Below, one piece after another: positions 1-5,514 of a stretch of 5,514 nucleotides of DNA (its first letter is position 1; every line of letters begins with the position of its first letter). The stretch covers positions 1 to 5,514 of the forward strand of contig JAEWGI010000007.1 of the NCBI GenBank assembly GCA_023388355.1, read 5' to 3'. Origin of the DNA: Pseudomonadota bacterium. GTDB lineage: Bacteria > Pseudomonadota > Gammaproteobacteria > Xanthomonadales > Xanthomonadaceae. The notes beneath the pieces were generated by a model that worked only from the letters and a program-made list of their open reading frames with translations, ran no database searches and was not told the origin of the DNA. The position numbers and the translations under genes were made by a program.

Positions 1-1761
1 GGCCTGACCATGACCCCGATCGTGGAAGGCGGCGACGTGGTCGAGCCGCTGAAGGACCGCGTGCTCGGCCGCATCGTGGCCGAGGACGTGTTCCTGCCCG
101 GCGACGACGAGGATCCGATCGTCACCCGCAACACGCTGCTCGACGAAGCCTGGGTGCAGAAGCTCGAAGATGCCGGCGTGCAGGCCATCAAGGTCCGCTC
201 GACCATCACCTGCGAGTCGTCGTTCGGCGTCTGCGCGAACTGCTACGGCCGTGACCTCGGCCGCGGCCACCTCGTCAACCTCGGCGAGGCCGTGGGCGTG
301 GTCGCCGCGCAGTCGATCGGCGAGCCGGGCACCCAGCTGACCATGCGGACGTTCCACATCGGTGGCGCGGCCTCGCGTGCGGCGGCGATCGACAACGTGA
401 CGGTGAAGACCACCGGCTCGGTGAAGTTCAACAACCTCAAGCACGTCCAGCACGCCGGCGGCCACCTGGTCGCGGTGTCGCGCTCGGGCGAGCTGTCGGT
501 GCTGGACAACCACGGCCGCGAGCGCGAGCGCTACAAGCTGCCCTACGGCGCCACCATCCAGCTCAAGGATGGCGGCGAGGTCAAGGCCGGCCAGACCGTC
601 GCCAGCTGGGACCCGCATAACCACCCGATCGTGTCGGAAGTGGCGGGCTTCATGCGCTTCGTCGACTTCGTCGACGGCGTGACCGTGATCGAGAAGACCG
701 ACGAGCTGACCGGCCTGGCCTCGCGCGAGATCACCGATCCCAAGCGCCGCGGCACCCAGGCCAAGGACCTGCGCCCGCTGGTGCGCATCGTCGACAAGAA
801 CGGCAAGGACCTGACCATCCCGGGGACCGACCTGCCGGCGCAGTACATGCTGCCGCCGCGCTCGATCGTCAACCTGCAGGACGGCGCGCCGGTCGGCGTG
901 GGCGACGTGGTCGCCAAGATCCCGCAGGAGGCGTCGAAGACCCGCGACATCACCGGCGGCCTGCCGCGCGTGGCCGACCTGTTCGAGGCGCGCAAGCCGA
1001 AGGACCCGGCGATCCTCGCAGAGATTTCCGGCGTGGTGAGCTTCGGCAAGGAGACCAAGGGCAAGCAGCGCCTGATCCTGAAGAACGCCGACGGCACCGA
1101 GCACGAGGAGCTGATCCCGAAGTACCGCCAGATCATCGTGTTCGAGGGCGAGCACGTGGAGAAGGGCGAAACCGTGGTGGACGGCGAGCCGAGCCCGCAG
1201 GACATCCTGCGCCTGAAGGGCGTCGAGGAGCTGGCCGCGTACCTGGTGAAGGAGATCCAGGACGTCTACCGCCTGCAGGGCGTGAAGATCAACGACAAGC
1301 ACATCGAAGTGATCATTCGCCAGATGCTGCGCAAGGTCGAGATCGTCGACCAGGGCGACAGCCGCTACCTCAATGGCGAGCAGGTCGAGCGCCAGCGCGC
1401 GATCGAGGAGAACGCGCGCCTGGCGGCGAAGAACGAGATCCTGGCCAAGGTGGACCCGGTGCTGCTGGGCATCACCAAGGCCTCGCTGGCGACCGAGTCG
1501 TTCATCTCGTCGGCCTCGTTCCAGGAGACCACCCGCGTGCTGACCGAGGCTGCCGTGCGCGGCACCCGCGACACCCTGCGCGGCTTGAAGGAGAACGTGA
1601 TCGTCGGCCGCCTGATCCCGGCGGGTACCGGCCTTGCGTACCACACGCAGCGCCGCAAGAACGCCTCCGGCCTGACCGAGGCGGAGATGGCGACGCTGTC
1701 CGGCGAGCCGGCCGAGGAAGCGGATGTCGCCGAGGCCACCGACGAGGCGGCCGCCGAGTGA
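1..1761 (+). CDS. rpoC: DNA-directed RNA polymerase beta' subunit, C-terminal part (5' truncated by window edge)
   Basis: Largest catalytic subunit of RNA polymerase. The frame is open from base 1 ([11 protein letters not shown]), so the gene starts upstream; 586 residues and the TGA at 1759 are seen. By alignment from memory with E. coli RpoC (1407 aa), window residue 1 is near E. coli 818. Three of the four cysteines of the second zinc site are present (codons at 211, 232 and 241, in [11 protein letters not shown]); the fourth should lie a few residues before the window. The trigger-loop motif [11 protein letters not shown] follows, with catalytic Arg (346-348) and His (355-357). The trigger loop is interrupted by the proteobacterial SI3 insertion, roughly 379-939, before [16 protein letters not shown]. 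The conserved C-terminal block ([14 protein letters not shown] to GRLIPAGTG) binds omega and closes the clamp base. The protein ends in an acidic, Ala-rich tail. No frameshift or missing key residue is seen. Membership of the family is certain. Confidence 0.98.
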   Translation, partial: GLTMTPIVEGGDVVEPLKDRVLGRIVAEDVFLPGDDEDPIVTRNTLLDEAWVQKLEDAGVQAIKVRSTITCESSFGVCANCYGRDLGRGHLVNLGEAVGVVAAQSIGEPGTQLTMRTFHIGGAASRAAAIDNVTVKTTGSVKFNNLKHVQHAGGHLVAVSRSGELSVLDNHGRERERYKLPYGATIQLKDGGEVKAGQTVASWDPHNHPIVSEVAGFMRFVDFVDGVTVIEKTDELTGLASREITDPKRRGTQAKDLRPLVRIVDKNGKDLTIPGTDLPAQYMLPPRSIVNLQDGAPVGVGDVVAKIPQEASKTRDITGGLPRVADLFEARKPKDPAILAEISGVVSFGKETKGKQRLILKNADGTEHEELIPKYRQIIVFEGEHVEKGETVVDGEPSPQDILRLKGVEELAAYLVKEIQDVYRLQGVKINDKHIEVIIRQMLRKVEIVDQGDSRYLNGEQVERQRAIEENARLAAKNEILAKVDPVLLGITKASLATESFISSASFQETTRVLTEAAVRGTRDTLRGLKENVIVGRLIPAGTGLAYHTQRRKNASGLTEAEMATLSGEPAEEADVAEATDEAAAE

Positions 1762-1769
1762 TCCCGGCA

Positions 1770-1795
1770 CCCGCCCGGCATTGCTGCCGGGCGGG
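1770..1795 (+). terminator. GC-rich hairpin after rpoC, no U-tract
   Basis: An 11-bp perfect stem (CCCGCCCGGCA against TGCCGGGCGGG) with a TTGC loop begins 8 nt after the rpoC stop. Stem strength and position fit a 3'-end hairpin for the rpoBC transcript. The downstream bases (GGCTGGCGCG) have no T-run, so it may act as an RNA-stabilising or processing end, a partial terminator, or with Rho, rather than as a classical intrinsic terminator. Confidence 0.6.
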
Positions 1796-1801
1796 GCTGG
1801 C

Positions 1802-1844
1802 GCGAAAGACAGGGGGCGTGTAGAATTCGCGCCCTGCTTTTCGC
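1802..1844 (+). promoter_or_regulatory. Imperfect hairpin enclosing a TAGAAT -10-like box
   Basis: GCGAAAG at 1802-1808 pairs with TTTTCGC at 1838-1844 (last pair G-U). After one A/C mismatch, CAGGG (1810-1814) pairs with CCCTG (1832-1836). The loop contains TAGAAT at 1821-1826, five of six matches to a sigma70 -10. The best upstream -35 is poor (CTGGCG, 1797-1802, spacer 18). Bases 1836-1849 can instead form a competing GCTTT-TCGC-AAAGC hairpin. It could be a weak secondary promoter or just RNA structure in read-through transcripts. Confidence 0.3.
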
Positions 1845-1981
1845 AAAGCATGCACCGATGGCGTTGGCCATCCAGATCACCAAATGAGGTCGCAGGACGC
1901 GCCTCGTGTTGGGCCCAGGAAGGGCGGGATCGCAGATCGAGCGGCGGCGGCGCGAGCCGGGTCGCTCAACCGGTATGGCTT

Positions 1982-2003
1982 CGTTTGACCGCAAGGTCAA
2001 GCG
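1982..2003. promoter_or_regulatory. Inverted repeat overlapping the -35 box (candidate operator)
   Basis: TTGACC-GCAA-GGTCAA is a perfect 6-bp inverted repeat whose left arm is the -35 hexamer. With one T/G mismatch it extends by CG on each side (1982-2003). The right arm lies in the spacer. A dimeric regulator bound here would block polymerase. It does not fit the FNR pattern TTGAT-N4-ATCAA. Chance symmetry is possible. Confidence 0.35.
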
Positions 2004-2014
2004 CGGGCTATACT
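1985..2014 (+). promoter_or_regulatory. Sigma70-type promoter of the str operon
   Basis: The -35 box TTGACC (1985-1990) and -10 box TATACT (2009-2014) each match five of six consensus positions and are separated by 18 nt. A start point near 2020-2022 would give a leader of about 88 nt before rpsL. It is the best promoter match in the window and sits where a separate str operon promoter is expected, allowing rpsL-rpsG-fusA-tuf to be transcribed independently of rpoBC. The start site is inferred, not measured. Confidence 0.8.
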
Positions 2015-2025
2015 TTTTCGTCTCA

Positions 2026-2066
2026 CTTGGCCGGGTTGCGTCTTGACTCGGCCAAGATCGTTTTTT
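2026..2066 (+). terminator. Leader stem-loop with T6 tract, candidate attenuator of the str operon
   Basis: CTTGGCCG (2026-2033) pairs perfectly with CGGCCAAG (2049-2056). The stem can continue inward by G-U, G-C, U-A and U-G pairs, leaving a loop of about 7 nt (2038-2044). Four bases later come six T (2061-2066). The element lies between the likely start site and rpsL, beginning about 5 nt into the transcript. It is the only hairpin in the window followed by a T-run. The 4-nt gap between stem and T-tract would weaken termination, so partial termination, pausing or 5'-end protection are all possible. Confidence 0.5.
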
Positions 2067-2076
2067 CCGTCTTCAA

Positions 2077-2091
2077 AGGGCCCGTGGCCCT
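2077..2091 (+). promoter_or_regulatory. Small hairpin just upstream of the rpsL start
   Basis: AGGGCC pairs with GGCCCT across a CGT loop, giving a 6-bp, mostly GC stem that ends 17 nt before the rpsL ATG. It lies next to the weak ribosome binding site and could influence initiation. No function is established by the sequence alone. Confidence 0.4.
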
Positions 2092-2098
2092 CCCAACC

Positions 2099-2101
2099 GA
2101 G
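2099..2101 (+). promoter_or_regulatory. Weak ribosome binding site of rpsL
   Basis: Only GAG, 7 nt before the ATG at 2109, resembles a Shine-Dalgarno sequence. The nearby bases are C-rich (TCCCAACC, GCCCC). This is strikingly poor for a ribosomal protein gene, compared with AGGGG before rpsG and AAGGTGA before tuf. Confidence 0.4.
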
Positions 2102-2108
2102 CCCCGTA

Positions 2109-2483
<375 letters not shown>

Positions 2484-2486
2484 TCG

Positions 2487-2510
2487 CGCGCTGCTCCACG
2501 CAGGCCCGCG
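2487..2510 (+). promoter_or_regulatory. Bulged hairpin between rpsL and rpsG, candidate S7 autoregulatory site
   Basis: CGCG (2487-2490) pairs with CGCG (2507-2510), and CTGC (2491-2494) with GCAG (2500-2503). This leaves a 3-nt GCC bulge (2504-2506) and a TCCAC loop. The structure starts 3 nt after the rpsL stop. In E. coli, S7 represses its own translation by binding the rpsL-rpsG intercistronic mRNA. The location matches, but I cannot show that the fold matches the E. coli operator. Confidence 0.35.
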
Positions 2511-2529
2511 TCCACGAACAGATTTTTGT

Positions 2530-2534
2530 AGGGG
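2530..2534 (+). promoter_or_regulatory. Ribosome binding site of rpsG
   Basis: AGGGG lies 9 nt before the ATG at 2544, within an A/T-rich pocket (ATTTTTGTAGGGGTTTAAG) that should be little structured. It fixes the start codon. Confidence 0.75.
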
Positions 2535-2543
2535 TTTAAGAAC

Positions 2544-3011
2544 ATGTCCCGTAAAGGCAATACGCCGCAGCGCTCGGTGCTGCCGGATCCCAAGCACGGA
2601 AGCGAAACCATCGCCCGCTTCATCAACATGGTGATGCAGAGCGGCAAGAAGTCGGTGGCCGAGAAGATCGTCTACGGCGCGATGGACGTCATCGGCGAGA
2701 AGAGCGAGAACCCGCTCGAGCTGGTCGAGAAGGCCCTCGGCAACGTGTCGCCGAGCGTCGAGGTGAAGTCCCGCCGCGTCGGCGGCGCGACCTACCAGGT
2801 GCCGGTCGAGGTGCGTTCCTCCCGCCGCATGGCGCTGGCGATGCGCTGGCTGATCGAGTCCGCCCGCAAGCGCGGCGAGAACAGCATGCCGCGCAAGCTC
2901 GCCGGCGAACTGCTGGACGCGTCCGAGAATCGTGGCGGCGCGATCAAGAAGCGCGAGGAAACCCACCGCATGGCCGAAGCCAACAAGGCGTTCGCGCACT
3001 ACCGCTGGTAA
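2544..3011 (+). CDS. rpsG: 30S ribosomal protein S7
   Basis: S7 is a primary 16S rRNA binder that nucleates assembly of the 30S head and lines the E site. The product is 155 aa, close to the usual 156; it ends in NKAFAHYRW and lacks the extra C-terminal tail of E. coli K-12 S7. Recognisable parts are the N-terminal block [16 protein letters not shown] (13-28), GKK at 34-36, the beta-hairpin block [20 protein letters not shown] (72-91) that reaches toward the E site, [13 protein letters not shown] (99-111), and the C-terminal [21 protein letters not shown] region. The start is supported by AGGGG 9 nt upstream and the conserved [10 protein letters not shown] start. In enterobacteria this protein is the autogenous translational regulator of the str operon; the bulged hairpin at 2487-2510 is a candidate target here. 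No anomaly is seen in the frame. Confidence 0.97.
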   Translation: MSRKGNTPQRSVLPDPKHGSETIARFINMVMQSGKKSVAEKIVYGAMDVIGEKSENPLELVEKALGNVSPSVEVKSRRVGGATYQVPVEVRSSRRMALAMRWLIESARKRGENSMPRKLAGELLDASENRGGAIKKREETHRMAEANKAFAHYRW

Positions 3012-3021
3012 TCACGTCGGC

Positions 3022-3040
3022 GCGGGCCCGCTAAGCCCGC
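3022..3040 (+). repeat. GC hairpin after rpsG
   Basis: GCGGGC pairs with GCCCGC across the 7-nt loop CCGCTAA, giving an all-GC 6-bp stem that begins 10 nt after the rpsG stop. No T-run follows. It could mark an RNA 3' end or processing point, but nothing directs a specific function. Confidence 0.4.
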
Positions 3041-3098
3041 AGGCGCGCAGGACAAGCGCCACGCAGACCGCCCGGGAACGGACCGGACTGCCCAACGA

Positions 3099-3126
3099 CC
3101 GACGGCCGCCGCAAGGCGGCCATCGG
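3099..3126 (+). repeat. Strong hairpin with GCAA (GNRA) loop in the rpsG-fusA gap
   Basis: GGCCGCC (3104-3110) pairs with GGCGGCC (3115-3121) across a GCAA tetraloop. After one C/A mismatch, CCGA (3099-3102) pairs with TCGG (3123-3126). The 11 pairs and stable GNRA loop make it the firmest structure in this gap. No T-run follows, so intrinsic termination is unlikely; stability, processing or translational control fit better. Confidence 0.5.
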
Positions 3127-3132
3127 CCATCC

Positions 3133-3155
3133 GGAATCCACCGAAACAGGATTCC
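3133..3155 (+). repeat. Perfect 7-bp inverted repeat upstream of fusA
   Basis: GGAATCC pairs with GGATTCC across a 9-nt loop (ACCGAAACA). It follows the GCAA hairpin after 6 nt and precedes another hairpin by 4 nt. It could be an RNA stem-loop in the fusA leader or a DNA binding site; there is no further support for either. Confidence 0.45.
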
Positions 3156-3159
3156 CAAC

Positions 3160-3173
3160 TCCGTTTCGACGGA
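3160..3173 (+). repeat. Short hairpin with TTCG loop just before the fusA ribosome binding site
   Basis: TCCGT pairs with ACGGA around a UUCG loop. The closing pair is U-A, not the specially stable C-G. It ends 6 nt before the GAGAG ribosome binding site, so it could set the edge of the initiation region of fusA. Confidence 0.4.
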
Positions 3174-3179
3174 CCAAAC

Positions 3180-3184
3180 GAGAG
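3180..3184 (+). promoter_or_regulatory. Ribosome binding site of fusA
   Basis: GAGAG, 7 nt before the GTG at 3192, is a moderate Shine-Dalgarno match. It supports GTG rather than an internal ATG as the start. Confidence 0.6.
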
Positions 3185-3191
3185 ACTCACC

Positions 3192-5312
<2,121 letters not shown>

Positions 5313-5315
<3 letters not shown>

Positions 5316-5328
5316 TCCGGCCGGATCA
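5313..5328. repeat. 16-bp perfect palindrome on the fusA stop codon
   Basis: TGATCCGGCCGGATCA is a perfect palindrome whose first three bases are the fusA TGA. As RNA it could form a 6-bp stem with a GGCC loop; as DNA it is a two-fold site without spacer. No T-run follows. It may be a small 3' hairpin or a protein-binding site; chance is not excluded. Confidence 0.5.
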
Positions 5329-5336
5329 ACACTTTG

Positions 5337-5360
5337 CCGCGGCGCCCCACGGTGCCGCGG
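5337..5360 (+). repeat. Strong GC hairpin between fusA and tuf
   Basis: CCGCGGCGCC pairs with GGTGCCGCGG (one G-U) across a CCAC loop, a 10-bp stem extendable by one G-U pair. The following bases (TCCAATCCTACAAG) hold no T-run. It lies 29 nt before the tuf start, with the ribosome binding site left free. A role in RNA processing or stability between fusA and tuf messages is an inference. Confidence 0.5.
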
Positions 5361-5376
5361 TCCAATCCTACAAGCG

Positions 5377-5383
5377 AAGGTGA
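5377..5383 (+). promoter_or_regulatory. Ribosome binding site of tuf
   Basis: AAGGTGA, 6 nt before the ATG at 5390, matches a long part of the Shine-Dalgarno consensus (AAGGAGGTGA) and is the strongest site in the window, as expected for EF-Tu. Confidence 0.8.
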
Positions 5384-5389
5384 ACCAAC

Positions 5390-5514
5390 ATGGCAAAGGG
5401 CAAGTTCGAGCGCACCAAGCCCCACGTGAACGTGGGCACGATTGGTCACGTTGACCACGGCAAGACGACGCTGACGGCGGCGCTGACGAAGGTGGGCGCG
5501 GAGCGTTTCGGTGG
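5390..5514 (+). CDS. tuf: Translation elongation factor Tu, N-terminal part (3' truncated by window edge)
   Basis: EF-Tu is the GTPase that brings aminoacyl-tRNA to the ribosomal A site. Only 41 complete codons are inside the window, but they are diagnostic: [20 protein letters not shown], then the P-loop GHVDHGKT (19-26) and TLTAAL, nearly identical to E. coli EF-Tu up to residue 32. The start is set by a strong ribosome binding site 6 nt upstream. It is the last str operon gene seen; the S10 ribosomal protein operon often follows in related genomes. Codon choice differs from fusA: five of six threonines use ACG, where fusA almost always uses ACC. Many gammaproteobacteria carry two tuf copies kept alike by gene conversion; whether this genome does cannot be seen here. 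Confidence 0.97.
   Translation, partial: MAKGKFERTKPHVNVGTIGHVDHGKTTLTAALTKVGAERFG

Larger units (their letters stand above)
1762..2108 (+). other. rpoC-rpsL intergenic region with str operon promoter and leader
   Basis: This 347-nt gap contains no credible gene. Read from left to right it holds a GC hairpin (1770-1795), a longer imperfect hairpin (1802-1844) around a TAGAAT box, a GC-rich stretch with a possible bulged hairpin at 1939-1967 (GAGCGGC against GTCGCTC with one G-U), the main promoter (1985-2014), a terminator-like hairpin (2026-2066) and a small hairpin (2077-2091). No tRNA-like cloverleaf was recognised. The 1880-1935 stretch shows nothing I can name. Confidence 0.8.

Noticed and set aside
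1858..1887. Nine-residue mini-ORF MALAIQITK as a leader peptide
   Set aside because: No ribosome binding site, no run of a regulatory amino acid, and it lies upstream of the main promoter.
1985..2000. FNR or CRP-type binding site at the -35 repeat
   Set aside because: Half-sites are TTGACC/GGTCAA with a 4-nt spacer; this fits neither TTGAT-N4-ATCAA nor TGTGA-N6-TCACA.
2043..2071. TTGACT at 2043-2048 as a second -35 box
   Set aside because: No -10-like hexamer lies 15-19 nt downstream; that stretch is T-tract and CCGTC.
2043..2108. Upstream TTG start extending S12 by 22 residues
   Set aside because: The extension is not S12-like, begins inside the leader hairpin, and the ATG at 2109 gives the conserved [10 protein letters not shown] start.
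1762..2108. A tRNA or other stable RNA gene between rpoC and rpsL
   Set aside because: No GTTCGA-type T-loop with matching acceptor stem and no cloverleaf could be drawn.

Overview
The window is a high-GC bacterial chromosomal segment holding the junction of the RNA polymerase operon and the str (streptomycin) operon, all on the + strand: 3' part of rpoC, then rpsL (S12), rpsG (S7), fusA (EF-G) and the first 41 codons of tuf (EF-Tu). Strong G/C bias at third codon positions, an RpoC with the proteobacterial insertion in the trigger loop, an S7 ending in FAHYRW, and rpoC lying directly before rpsL all suggest a gammaproteobacterium. I infer the Xanthomonadaceae/Lysobacteraceae (Xanthomonas, Lysobacter, Luteimonas and relatives), but the genus cannot be fixed from this sequence alone.

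Layout: rpoC ends at 1761 and is followed by an 11-bp GC hairpin with no T-tract. A 347-nt gap (1762-2108) then carries the only convincing promoter, TTGACC-N18-TATACT at 1985-2014. Its -35 hexamer is one arm of an inverted repeat. The leader of about 88 nt holds a terminator-like stem-loop followed by six T and a second small hairpin just before rpsL. rpsL, rpsG, fusA and tuf follow with gaps of 60, 180 and 74 nt, each containing inverted repeats able to form RNA hairpins.

The genes form one expression unit for transcription and translation: the beta' subunit of RNA polymerase, two 30S proteins (decoding centre and head/E site) and the two main elongation GTPases. All reading frames are intact, motifs are canonical and no mobile element, CRISPR array, RNA gene or accessory gene is visible. 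I found no undescribed protein system. What deserves a second look is regulatory: the possible leader attenuator, the palindrome over the -35, the bulged hairpin where S7 autoregulation would be expected, the hairpin array before fusA, the 16-bp palindrome on the fusA stop codon, and the sudden change of threonine codon choice at tuf.
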